Part shown: one piece after another, positions 1 to 8,058 of the stretch
How positions within the stretch are numbered: position 1 is the stretch's first letter
Layout of the letters: every line of letters begins with the position of its first letter
Assembly: GCA_944376655.1 (NCBI GenBank)
Contig: CALWDJ010000015.1
Coordinates: forward strand, 1 to 53,039
DNA: 53,039 nt
Direction of reading: 5' to 3'
Source: an uncultured Clostridia bacterium
GTDB lineage: Bacteria; Bacillota; Clostridia; Oscillospirales; Acutalibacteraceae
The notes under the pieces: model-generated
Seen by the model: only the letters and a program-made list of their open reading frames with translations
What the model was told of the DNA's origin: nothing
The model's database searches: none
Program-made: the position numbers and the translations under genes

Positions 1-71
1 CCCTTTTAGGGGTCAAGCCAGTAATCACCCCTTATAGGGGTGGAGCAAACCACCGGTTGAACCGGTGGTTT
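1..71. repeat. Cluster of small hairpins, possible IS200/IS605-like element end
   Basis: Three short inverted repeats lie in 71 bases: CCC/GGG at 1-11, CACCCC/GGGGTG at 26-42, and an 11-bp perfect stem AAACCACCGGT/ACCGGTGGTTT at 47-71. The first two are similar in sequence. Closely packed subterminal hairpins are typical of IS200/IS605-type or REP-like elements, but no transposase is in the window. The hairpins run through the last codons and stop of the TetR gene, so they may have replaced its native 3' end. The identity of the element is inference. Confidence 0.4.
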
Positions 72-627
72 TGATTAAACAAATTTTTTTTCCGGCAGTA
101 GGCGGGATACCCTCCGTAAGCAAGCGGTAAACCGTATGTACTATCTGATCCAGCTGCTCGGTATCCTGCTCGTTCCATTCCTGAAGCAAAGCAAAAATCG
201 CCAGGCTGTGATACCGCAGTATAATTTTCGCCTCAGCCGCGCTGCATTGTCCGTAAAGGTTCTGCTTTTCTGCAATAGCCGCGAAAAAATACTGAATGTT
301 CTGGCGTGATATTCGCTCGAATTCTTCCCCGTAATTGCTTTCCATTCCGCGCTTCGCGTACGGAAGGGCATTTATTGCCATAACAAAAAAGCTGCGCAGA
401 CCGTCTTCGGTATTTCCCTTGGACAGCGCCTCCCAAAAAATACTGTTTGTATATTCCCTTATCATCCAGCGGAAAAGATCCGGAATATCCTCAAAATGAT
501 AATAAAATGTCTGTCTCGTAATATTGCACCGCTCAACAATATCTTTGACGGTCAGCTTTTTCAGCCTGCGTTCCGTCAAAAGCGCACGCGTTGCCTCGGC
601 GATTATCTGTTTCATATCTTCCGGCAT
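25..627 (-). CDS. TetR/AcrR-family transcriptional regulator
   Basis: This 200-residue protein has an N-terminal TetR helix-turn-helix at about residues 26-45 (TVKDIVERCN then TRQTFYYHF), the most conserved part of the family, followed by a variable helical ligand-binding region. The sequence resembles DhaS-type TetR proteins. AGGAGG nine bases before the ATG at 627 supports the start. It lies 70 bp downstream of the alcohol dehydrogenase on the same strand and is probably co-transcribed with it, so it may control that gene and itself. The last ~18 residues (KTTGSTGGLLHPYKG) are encoded by the hairpin cluster at 1-71 and look foreign, so the native C-terminus may have been altered. The effector is unknown. 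Confidence 0.85.
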   Translation of the reverse strand: MPEDMKQIIAEATRALLTERRLKKLTVKDIVERCNITRQTFYYHFEDIPDLFRWMIREYTNSIFWEALSKGNTEDGLRSFFVMAINALPYAKRGMESNYGEEFERISRQNIQYFFAAIAEKQNLYGQCSAAEAKIILRYHSLAIFALLQEWNEQDTEQLDQIVHTVYRLLTEGIPPTAGKKICLIKTTGSTGGLLHPYKG

Positions 628-697
628 ATGTACCCGCCTCCTCGCACTGCTTTACTGATAAAAAATAACAATACCGATAAGAAAATCAGCTGCTTAT

Positions 698-1885
698 TCA
701 AAGCATAAGACGGTATATTTCTTCCACGTCCTTCTGCGTAAGCGCGGTAAAGCCGCTGATCGTGCCGTTTGCACCAGCGCCGCCAAAGCAGCATGTATGC
801 GCCAGCTTTTCAATGTCTTCCTCTTTGGCGCCGAGCTCCGAAAAGTTTTTCGGCATTCCTATCGAAATCAAGAATCTGCGCAGCGCCTCGATTCCCGCCG
901 CCGCGGTCCGCTCTGGATGCTCAAAATCCATACCGCAGCCCCAGACTCTTACCGCCGCTTTGGCGAATCGTGTAATGTCATGCTTCATGGTGTACCTGAA
1001 AACCGCAGGCATAACAACCGCCAGTCCGGCGCCGTGGGCGCAGTCATACAGCGCGGAAAGCTCATGCTCTAACTTATGGCTTGTCCAGTCCTGCGTTCTT
1101 CCTACGCCGCAGGAATTATTGTGCGCCATCATTCCTGCCCACATAATATTGGCTCTCGCGTCGTAATCGTCAGGATTCTCAATAACCTTCGGAGCCTCAT
1201 TGATCATTGCGAGCATAAGAGCTTCTATCATCCGGTCGGTGGTTTCCACATTTTTCGTGTTTGTCAGGTATCTTTCATAAAGATGCGCGATAATATCCGT
1301 GATTCCGCAGGCAGTCTGATATGGCGGCAGCGTCTGTGTAAGCGCCGGATTGAGAACGGAAAATTTCGGACGGTACGCCTCTCCGCTCGCGCCGCGTTTA
1401 ATCATTCCGTCTTCCTTGGTTATAACCGAATCGGGCGAGCCTTCCGAACCCGCGGCGGCAATGGTAAGAACCGTACCGATCGGCAGCGCCTCAGCTACCG
1501 GCCTGCCCTCATAAAAATCCCAGAAATCCCCGTCGTAAAGCGTTCCGGCCGCGATAGCCTTCGCCGAATCAATAGTGCTTCCTCCGCCGACCGCGAGGAC
1601 AAAATCTATCTTTTCCTTCCGGCAGAGCGAAATACCCTCGTACACAAGCCCGCTTCGCGGGTTGGGCTTTACCCCGCCGAGCTCAACATACGTAATTGCC
1701 TCTTTTTCCAAAGACGCTTTAACCCTTTCGAAAAGTCCGGAGCGTACAACGCTTCCTCCGCCGTAATGGATCAGAACTCTGCTTCCGCCGAAGCGTTTCA
1801 CAAGGCTTCCGGTTTTGGTTTCCGCATCTTTTCCGAATGAAAAATATGTCGGCGCATAGAAATTAAAATTATTCACAAAAGCCAT
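698..1885 (-). CDS. Iron-containing alcohol dehydrogenase (butanol dehydrogenase/YqhD type)
   Basis: A 395-residue group III alcohol dehydrogenase that should interconvert aldehydes and alcohols with NAD(P)H in the cytoplasm, a typical fermentation step. GGGS at 100-103 in the GGGSTIDSAK block is the cofactor-binding signature. Metal ligands fit D197 and H201 (GITDIIAH), H270 (SHKLEHE) and H284 (CAHGAG). Length matches YqhD/BdhA proteins. It is the first gene of a two-gene unit with the TetR regulator and has a strong promoter at 1997-2025, leaving a leader of about 105 nt in which I see no known riboswitch. The substrate cannot be fixed from sequence. Confidence 0.92.
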   Translation of the reverse strand: MAFVNNFNFYAPTYFSFGKDAETKTGSLVKRFGGSRVLIHYGGGSVVRSGLFERVKASLEKEAITYVELGGVKPNPRSGLVYEGISLCRKEKIDFVLAVGGGSTIDSAKAIAAGTLYDGDFWDFYEGRPVAEALPIGTVLTIAAAGSEGSPDSVITKEDGMIKRGASGEAYRPKFSVLNPALTQTLPPYQTACGITDIIAHLYERYLTNTKNVETTDRMIEALMLAMINEAPKVIENPDDYDARANIMWAGMMAHNNSCGVGRTQDWTSHKLEHELSALYDCAHGAGLAVVMPAVFRYTMKHDITRFAKAAVRVWGCGMDFEHPERTAAAGIEALRRFLISIGMPKNFSELGAKEEDIEKLAHTCCFGGAGANGTISGFTALTQKDVEEIYRLML

Positions 1886-1996
1886 CTCCTTTACCGATAA
1901 TCAATTATTTTCCTTTAATATATGCTGTATCCGCCGCAAAAAAAAGCACGAGGTTTTCTTTTAAACTTCCAATTCGCATAATTACAGTATAACTAC

Positions 1997-2025
1997 ATTC
2001 TATTATATAACTGAACCGTTGTCAA
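1997..2025 (-). promoter_or_regulatory. Sigma-A promoter of the alcohol dehydrogenase unit
   Basis: Read on the minus strand: TTGACA (2025-2020), 17-bp spacer, TAGAAT (2002-1997). It is near consensus and faces the dehydrogenase start at 1885. Confidence 0.75.
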
Positions 2026-2052
2026 TTCCGGTCTTACGCACAATATAATAAC

Positions 2053-2120
2053 CTGTTTTTGAAATGTGCCGCTTCAACGGCATATCAAAAACAGACTCCG
2101 CTAAACAGCAGAGTCTGTTT
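2053..2120 (-). terminator. Tandem hairpins, terminator after htrA
   Basis: Immediately after the htrA stop at 2125, a 10-bp stem AAACAGACTC/GAGTCTGTTT (2089-2120) is followed on the minus strand by a short T run. A second, longer imperfect hairpin (about 2053-2091, GTTTTTGA...TCAAAAAC with an inner TGCCG/CGGCA) overlaps its end. At least the first is a plausible intrinsic terminator, and the pair could work in both directions. Confidence 0.7.
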
Positions 2121-2124
2121 ACTA

Positions 2125-3630
2125 TCAGCTTACAGAATTGTTCGAGCCGACCGTTATTGTGGTTGTGTAATAACGTCCGCTCCTGTAAATTTTAACATTT
2201 ACCTGCTCACCCGGCGTGCATTCCTCGATCAGATCCTCGAGAACCGTGTATTCGGTTATTTCGGTGCCGCCGAACTCGGTTATTATATCGCCTTTGGCGA
2301 GCTTCGCGTTTTCAGCCGGACTTCCCTCGGCTACGCTCAACACTACGGCGCCTGTTGGATATCCGTAATATCTCAGCACATCTGCCGTATATTTTTCGCT
2401 TATCGTTATTCCGACATACGGTTCAGGATCATTTTCTTTTTCTATTATCTTCTTGCATATTTCCGCAACGGTATTTGACGGAATGGCAAAGCCCATTCCC
2501 TCATATTCCTCGGAAACAATTTTGGAGCTGTTTATGCCTACAAGCTCACCTTTGGTATTTACAAGCGCGCCGCCAGAATTTCCGGGATTGATTGCGGCGT
2601 CGGTCTGTATCAGCTTTACATCGGAGCTTGTTGATACCACACGGTCAAGTCCGCTTATAACACCGTAGGTAACGCTGTCCATAAACTCAAGGCCCCCAGG
2701 GTTGCCGACGGTTATCACATACTGTCCTACCTTTAAGTCCGATGAATCGGCAAATTCAACCGGAGTAAGACCGGTGGCGTCAATTTTAATAACAGCAAGG
2801 TCTGACGCGATGTTATATCCCACGACTGTGGCTGAATAGGGGTCTGAATCAAGCGATTCAATAAAAACCTCTATTTTTGAGCCTGATTTGTTGGAAAGCG
2901 CGTCGGAAACAACGTGATAGTTGGTGATAATATATCCGTCTGACGAATATACGACACCGCTGCCTTCTCCGGTAGCCTCACTGCTGCCGCCGAAAAAGCT
3001 CATGACCGATGTTGTCGTCCTTATTCCGACAACGCTCGGTGTTACCTTCTGCGCTACCGCCTCAACGACCGATTCTGCTGTCTCGTCTATATTGATATTG
3101 ACGTTGCTGCCCGACACAGTTGAGGGTGTAAGCGACGAAGTGTTCTTCTCCGATGTGAATTTTACCGCCGCTATGCCGCTCGCCGCGCCGATAACCGCTG
3201 CCAGAAGCGCCGCCACGGCGACAATGCCCGCGCCGTATTTTTTATTGCGCGGCTTTTTTTCCTTTTTGGGCTTCGAAGGCTTATAACCGTAAACCGGCTG
3301 AGTGTTCTGCCCCTGATATGCGCCGTACTGGTTTGTCTGGTACTGATTGGAATATGCCGAGTACTCGCCGTTCGGGAAAAAGCTGCCAGGGGCACGTCCG
3401 CTGTTCTGCTGCGGCTGTTCATTGGCAGGCGCCTGCTGCTGTGCGTTGTTCTCAGGCACGGCGGAATAAGCTGTGCTGTTTACCGTCTCGTCCTGAATTA
3501 TATCCTCGCGGCTTTTTGTATAAAAACCTCCGTCGGGCGTTACGGTATATCCGCTCTCCTGTGTTTCGTTTTCATTTACCGAATCGAACCCGTTAAGTTC
3601 ACCGTTTGTTTTTTTATCAAAACCGTCCAT
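2125..3630 (-). CDS. htrA: HtrA-like membrane-anchored serine protease with PDZ domain
   Basis: A 501-residue HtrA/DegP-family protease for extracytoplasmic protein quality control. A long polar N-terminal region rich in Gln, Asn and Tyr (about 1-130) probably faces the cytoplasm. One membrane segment follows at about 133-156, then the trypsin-like domain with catalytic triad H239 (TNYHVV), D277 (ASDLAV) and S352 (NPGNSGGA), and a single PDZ domain at about 405-495. This order matches the HtrA/HtrB/YyxA family of Bacillota, although the N-terminal tail is longer than usual. AAAGGAGG before the ATG at 3630 supports the start. It appears monocistronic, with its own promoter and terminator. Confidence 0.93.
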   Translation of the reverse strand: MDGFDKKTNGELNGFDSVNENETQESGYTVTPDGGFYTKSREDIIQDETVNSTAYSAVPENNAQQQAPANEQPQQNSGRAPGSFFPNGEYSAYSNQYQTNQYGAYQGQNTQPVYGYKPSKPKKEKKPRNKKYGAGIVAVAALLAAVIGAASGIAAVKFTSEKNTSSLTPSTVSGSNVNINIDETAESVVEAVAQKVTPSVVGIRTTTSVMSFFGGSSEATGEGSGVVYSSDGYIITNYHVVSDALSNKSGSKIEVFIESLDSDPYSATVVGYNIASDLAVIKIDATGLTPVEFADSSDLKVGQYVITVGNPGGLEFMDSVTYGVISGLDRVVSTSSDVKLIQTDAAINPGNSGGALVNTKGELVGINSSKIVSEEYEGMGFAIPSNTVAEICKKIIEKENDPEPYVGITISEKYTADVLRYYGYPTGAVVLSVAEGSPAENAKLAKGDIITEFGGTEITEYTVLEDLIEECTPGEQVNVKIYRSGRYYTTTITVGSNNSVS

Positions 3631-3657
3631 AAAACGTTCCTCCTTTGATTTGTCCTT

Positions 3658-3686
3658 ATTATATTCCCGTTTTGTTGCATCTGTAA
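3658..3686 (-). promoter_or_regulatory. Sigma-A promoter of htrA
   Basis: Minus strand: TTACAG (3686-3681), 17-bp spacer, TATAAT (3663-3658), about 30 bases upstream of the htrA start. Confidence 0.65.
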
Positions 3687-3755
3687 TTCAAATATATGAA
3701 TTTTCGGTAAATAAAAACGCGCAAAATACAAAAAAATGACAAAAATTTGTTATTT

Positions 3756-5147
3756 TTATTTTGCCGGATATCTTATAAACAGTTCAGTAAAGGCTTTCAG
3801 GTTGAACGGCACTAAAGGATACAGATAATTTCTGCCTGACAGTGTTTTTATATTCAGCATACAGACAAAAATCAGAAGCGTTCCGCCGGCTATGCCCCAT
3901 ATGCCGAAAAGCTGTGTCAGTACAAGCAGCAGCAAACGCTCAAACTTCATAGCGTACCCCATTTCAAAGCTCGGCAGAGAAAATCCGGCTATTGTTATAA
4001 ACGCGGTAAGCAGTACGGTTTCCGGCACGAACCAGCCGGCGTTTATAGCGAACTCCGAAAGCAGCAGACCGCCCACTATGCCGAGAGGATTTGACAGCAC
4101 ATCGGGAGTATTGAGCGACGCGAGCCTGAGCCCGTCCACCAGAAGCTCCAGCAGCAGAAGCTGTAAAAACAGCGGCATATCGCCCGACTTTTCGGGCAGT
4201 ATGAATTTAAGGCATTCAGGTAAAAAATCCGGAAATTTCGCGAACAGCAGGTACAGCGGCGTCGCGAAGATATTCGCCATAGACACTATCATACGGATTA
4301 TGCGCGTATAGCTTGCCACAACCGGCAGAAAATAGTAATCGTCGGTTTCCCTGAAAAAATCGCTCAGCGATATCGGTATTATCATAACCGACGGTGAGTT
4401 ATCCATAATAAGCACTATCCTGCCGTCAAAAATACAGCCCGAAGCGTAATCGGGGCGTTCGGTTGTCTTGAATTTCGGAAAAGGATTGAAAAACGCCGTT
4501 TTCTGGAGCTTTTCCGCTATCGCCTGCTGGGTCATAGATATACCCCTTATATCAAGCCCTTTCAGCTTTTTGCGGACGATCTCAAGCACCCTGCCGTCGG
4601 CAACGCCGTCAAGATACGCGAGCGCTATATCGAGCTTTGTATCGCTGCCTATCTGCATATATTCCATACGAAGACGGCTGTCGCGGATTCTGCGGCGTAT
4701 CATAGCGGTATTCATAACAAGCGTTTCAACAAAGCCGTCTCTCGAGCCGCGCAACGACTTGTCCTTCTGCGGCTCCTCAATACTCCTCGCCGGATAGGTC
4801 CTTGTATCGGCGATAAGCGCGCCGTTTATCCCGTCTATCAGAAGCACCGAGGGACCGGACAAAATCATAGTTTTTACAAATTCCACATCGTAAGAGCACT
4901 GTACCTCGACATAAGGCATTTTAAGACGCGAAAAATCCTTCATATCCCTTATACCTGAAATATCATCGGGAGTCTGGGAATAAAGAAACTCAAGTATTTT
5001 TTCGTATACCTCGTCCTTGATAAAGCCGTCGATAAAATAGAGTATCGCCCGCTTTCCGCCGATTTCAAGCTCTCTTTTGATAATATCAAAGCTCTTTTCC
5101 GGCATAAGCCCGTTATCGATTTCTTTTATCCATTCATCGTAAAGCAT
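3756..5147 (-). CDS. GerA-family spore germination protein (GerAA/SpoVAF-like)
   Basis: A 463-residue membrane protein of the GerA family, which forms germinant receptors or SpoVAF-type proteins in the inner spore membrane. The family signature (GSRDGFVETL then NTAMIRRR, about residues 134-155) is clear, followed by several hydrophobic segments over roughly 270-450. A TTG at 5165 would extend the frame by six residues, but its first codons are the AAAGGCGG ribosome binding site seven bases before the ATG at 5147, so 5147 is the better start. No GerB or GerC partner lies next to it, so it is an orphan. The ribosome binding site is in the 3' arm of a long hairpin directly after mnmG (see 5148-5201). 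No sporulation sigma promoter is obvious. Confidence 0.88.
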   Translation of the reverse strand: MLYDEWIKEIDNGLMPEKSFDIIKRELEIGGKRAILYFIDGFIKDEVYEKILEFLYSQTPDDISGIRDMKDFSRLKMPYVEVQCSYDVEFVKTMILSGPSVLLIDGINGALIADTRTYPARSIEEPQKDKSLRGSRDGFVETLVMNTAMIRRRIRDSRLRMEYMQIGSDTKLDIALAYLDGVADGRVLEIVRKKLKGLDIRGISMTQQAIAEKLQKTAFFNPFPKFKTTERPDYASGCIFDGRIVLIMDNSPSVMIIPISLSDFFRETDDYYFLPVVASYTRIIRMIVSMANIFATPLYLLFAKFPDFLPECLKFILPEKSGDMPLFLQLLLLELLVDGLRLASLNTPDVLSNPLGIVGGLLLSEFAINAGWFVPETVLLTAFITIAGFSLPSFEMGYAMKFERLLLLVLTQLFGIWGIAGGTLLIFVCMLNIKTLSGRNYLYPLVPFNLKAFTELFIRYPAK

Positions 5148-5201
5148 AATAAAACCGCCTTTCAAACAGGAATATTCTTCCCGTTAAAAAGGCGGTTTAT
5201 T
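5148..5201 (-). promoter_or_regulatory. Long hairpin between mnmG and the gerA-like gene that contains the ribosome binding site
   Basis: On the minus strand AATAAACCGCCTTT pairs with AAAGGCGGTTTTATT, and the interval holds an inner stem AACGGGAA/TTCCTGTT with one G-T pair. The 5' arm starts at the mnmG stop codon. The 3' arm carries the AAAGGCGG ribosome binding site of the gerA-like gene, whose ATG follows at once. It could act as a partial terminator or hide the ribosome binding site. The function is inference. Confidence 0.6.
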
Positions 5202-7068
5202 ACTTTGAAAGATAAATAAGCAGCACCGAAACGTCCGCCGGACTGACTCCTGATATTCTCGAAGCCTGACCGATATTCGCGGGTCTTATTTTTGACAGCT
5301 TTTCCGCCGCCTCAAGCCGTAACCCGTAAATCCTTGAATAATCCGTATCCTCCGGTATCTTTTTGCCCTCAAGCCGCAGCATTTCGTTCACCTGCGCCTG
5401 CTGGCGCGATATATAGCCCTCGTACTTTATCTCGGTTTCAACCTTTTCCCTTACGCTGTAAGGAAGCTCGGGGCGTTCTCTGTCAAACGGAGCCAGCATA
5501 TCATATGAAAGCTGCGGACGCTTTACAAGGTCGGAAAGTCTCATTCCCGTGGTCATCGGCGCTGTTCCTGCCTCCTCAAGCAGCCGGTTAAGCTCATCGG
5601 AGGGTCCGACAAATGAATTTTTAAGCCGCTCTGTTTCCCTTTCCTTAAGCTCTTTCCTTTCAAGAAAACGTGAATAGGTTTTCTCATCTATAAGCCCCAG
5701 TCTGTGACCTGTCGGCATAAGTCTTTCGTCTGCGTTATCCTGCCTTAAAAGCAGGCGGTACTCGCTCCTCGAGGTCATCATACGGTAGGGGTCTGAGCAG
5801 CCTTTTGTCACAAGGTCGTCTATCAGAGTGCCTATATATGACGACGCGCGTGAGAGGACAAGCGGCTCCTTACCCTGAACCTTGAGCGCGGCGTTTATGC
5901 CCGCAACAAGCCCCTGCGCCGCAGCCTCCTCATAGCCGGACGAGCCGTTGAACTGACCCGCGCCGTAAAGTCCCGGAAAGTCCTTCATCTCAAGTGTGGC
6001 GTACATAGCGGCAGGGTCCACGCAGTCGTACTCTATCGCGTAGGCGTTGCGTATTATCTTTAAATTTTTAAGGCAGTCTATTGTCTTGTAAAGCTCAAGC
6101 TGAACCTCCTCGGGCAGTGAGGACGAGAGTCCCTGCAAATACATTTCCTCCGTATTTTCTCCGCACGGCTCTATAAAAAACTGGTGCCGCTTCTTATCCG
6201 AGAAGCGGACGATTTTATCCTCTATGCTCGGACAGTAGCGCGGTCCCACGCCCTCTATGTCCCCCGCGTAAAGCGGCGAACGGTCTATATTTTCAAGGAT
6301 TACACGCTTTGTTTCATCGTTCGTGTAGGAAATATGGCAGACCACTTTATTTTCAGGCGGCACCTCGGTCGAAAAGCTGAACGGCACCACCCGGCTGTCG
6401 CCCTCCTGCACCTCAAGCTGTGAAAAATCTATACTGTCCCTCGCGACGCGCGCCGGAGTACCTGTTTTAAAGCGCCTTAGCGGCAGTCCGAGTTTTTTAA
6501 GAGAAGCCGCAAGCTCGGTCGCCGGAAAATTCCCGTCAGGTCCCGAGGGGTAGTTTACCTCGCCCACATACACTCTTCCGCCCAAAAAGGTTCCGGTCGC
6601 TATTACCACGCTTTTGCAGGTAAAATCCGCTCCCAGCTTTGATATGCAGTGCCATTCCCCGTTTTCGGTATAAATATCGGTTATTTCGCACTGCTTTACG
6701 TCAAGCCCCTTTTGCAGCTCCACCGCGTGCTTCATATAACCGCTGTACGCTCTTCTGTCTATCTGCGCGCGCAGCGAATGAACCGCCGGCCCTTTTCCTA
6801 AATTGAGCATACGGCTCTGAAGCGTATTTTTATCCGCCGCCTTGCCCATCTCACCGCCAAGCGCGTCAATTTCCCTTACAAGATGACCCTTCGCGGTGCC
6901 CCCGATGGACGGATTGCAGGGCATATTCCCTATCCAGTCGGCGCTTATCGTGAACATTATTGTGGCGCACCCGAGTCTCGCAGCCGCGAGCGCCGCCTCA
7001 ATGCCGGCGTGTCCGCCGCCTATAACCGCTACGTCGTATCTGCCGGCGTCATACTTCTTTATGTCCAA
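5200..7068 (-). CDS. mnmG: tRNA uridine-5-carboxymethylaminomethyl modification enzyme MnmG
   Basis: A 622-residue FAD enzyme that, with MnmE, modifies the wobble uridine (U34) of several tRNAs. GGGHAG at residues 17-22 is the FAD-binding motif, and conserved blocks such as NPSIGG, GTFLGG, YCPSIEDK and SRSEYRLLLRQDNAD identify GidA/MnmG. Full family length. It is usually near mnmE and rsmG, but here it is the third gene after dnaD and dnaI, five bases after dnaI, with no mnmE in the window. The start at 7068 gives the usual distance to the FAD motif. Confidence 0.97.
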   Translation of the reverse strand: MDIKKYDAGRYDVAVIGGGHAGIEAALAAARLGCATIMFTISADWIGNMPCNPSIGGTAKGHLVREIDALGGEMGKAADKNTLQSRMLNLGKGPAVHSLRAQIDRRAYSGYMKHAVELQKGLDVKQCEITDIYTENGEWHCISKLGADFTCKSVVIATGTFLGGRVYVGEVNYPSGPDGNFPATELAASLKKLGLPLRRFKTGTPARVARDSIDFSQLEVQEGDSRVVPFSFSTEVPPENKVVCHISYTNDETKRVILENIDRSPLYAGDIEGVGPRYCPSIEDKIVRFSDKKRHQFFIEPCGENTEEMYLQGLSSSLPEEVQLELYKTIDCLKNLKIIRNAYAIEYDCVDPAAMYATLEMKDFPGLYGAGQFNGSSGYEEAAAQGLVAGINAALKVQGKEPLVLSRASSYIGTLIDDLVTKGCSDPYRMMTSRSEYRLLLRQDNADERLMPTGHRLGLIDEKTYSRFLERKELKERETERLKNSFVGPSDELNRLLEEAGTAPMTTGMRLSDLVKRPQLSYDMLAPFDRERPELPYSVREKVETEIKYEGYISRQQAQVNEMLRLEGKKIPEDTDYSRIYGLRLEAAEKLSKIRPANIGQASRISGVSPADVSVLLIYLSK

Positions 7069-7073
7069 AAAAA

Positions 7074-8045
7074 TTACTCCTTAGTCCTTGCGCGTTCTAC
7101 CGCTTTCTGCTGTCTTATATCGTCACCCAAAAATCTGTACGCGTCATAGTTTCCTATAAGCCTTGATGAAATACGCGGGGTGTAGCGCGTTTCTATCTCC
7201 TTCATAGACAGATTGGTGTTTATAATAGTCGGCCTTCCGGACAGCATACGGGTATTTATAAGATTGTAAAGCGCCGATTTTGAGAAAGAAGTCACCATTT
7301 CAGCGCCCAAATCGTCTATTACAAGCAAATCGCAGCCTGTCATCATATCATATGCGCCGCTGTTTTCCGAAGAAAATTTCTCCTTTTCAAGCTGCAAAAA
7401 GAGATTCTCCGCCGAGCCGTACACCGGCACAAAGCCTTTTTCCGCGACACCCGCAACCACAGCGAGTGTAAGATGTGTCTTTCCGAGACCGGCGCTTCCC
7501 ATAAAAAGAAGATTAGGCGATTTATGCGGGTCAAAGTGAAGCACATACTCCTTGCAGGTTTTTAAAATGGCAGTCATTCTGCGGCGCGGATTGCCTTCCC
7601 TTGTATCCGTATCCTTATAGTATTTAAGGTCAAAATTATCAAAGCGCGAGCTTAAAATCGGCATTTCCTTTGAAAGCTCGGCAATCATTATCCCTGCCGC
7701 CGCTTTCTTTACACAGTCGCATATTTTTCCCGAAACATAGCCTGTGTCCCTGCACATCTGACAGTCGTAAACAATGTTCTCTACGCCCGCTTTTTCAAGC
7801 AGCAGCTTTTTTTCCGCCGTAATTGCCTTAAGGTGTTCCCTGAGCGCCGCTGCACGCTCATTGTCAGACAAAGAGGCAAGCACAAGCTCCGCCCCGACAG
7901 ACGCCTGCTCATTCTCAAGCTCCTTTATACGGGGATTTTCCGCGTAAGCGGAGTCAAGCATCATATTATAGCGGCGCTCCTTTTCCTTGAGCGCCTTTTT
8001 TTTGATTTCAAACGCCTTGCTGTAAGTTTCTTCCCTTGTAACCAT
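7074..8045 (-). CDS. dnaI: DnaI/DnaC-like helicase loader ATPase
   Basis: A 323-residue AAA+ ATPase expected to load the replicative helicase at origins. The N-terminal half is helical and charged, followed by a Cys cluster (C95, C98, C109, C111; DCQMC then CDC) typical of the DnaI zinc-binding domain. The ATPase domain has Walker A GSAGLGKTH at about 183-191 and Walker B LLVIDDLGAE at about 240-249. The frame opens upstream to 8102, but the ATG at 8045 follows the dnaD stop by 13 bases with GGGTGA before it. The neighbours dnaD and mnmG are typical for Clostridia. Confidence 0.9.
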   Translation of the reverse strand: MVTREETYSKAFEIKKKALKEKERRYNMMLDSAYAENPRIKELENEQASVGAELVLASLSDNERAAALREHLKAITAEKKLLLEKAGVENIVYDCQMCRDTGYVSGKICDCVKKAAAGIMIAELSKEMPILSSRFDNFDLKYYKDTDTREGNPRRRMTAILKTCKEYVLHFDPHKSPNLLFMGSAGLGKTHLTLAVVAGVAEKGFVPVYGSAENLFLQLEKEKFSSENSGAYDMMTGCDLLVIDDLGAEMVTSFSKSALYNLINTRMLSGRPTIINTNLSMKEIETRYTPRISSRLIGNYDAYRFLGDDIRQQKAVERARTKE

Positions 8046-8058
8046 ATGTTTCACCCGT

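Noticed and set aside
1076-1840. Long plus-strand open frame opposite the alcohol dehydrogenase
   Set aside because: Antisense shadow of a well-supported gene. The same applies to long antisense frames opposite mglA, infB, pnp and the OYE gene.
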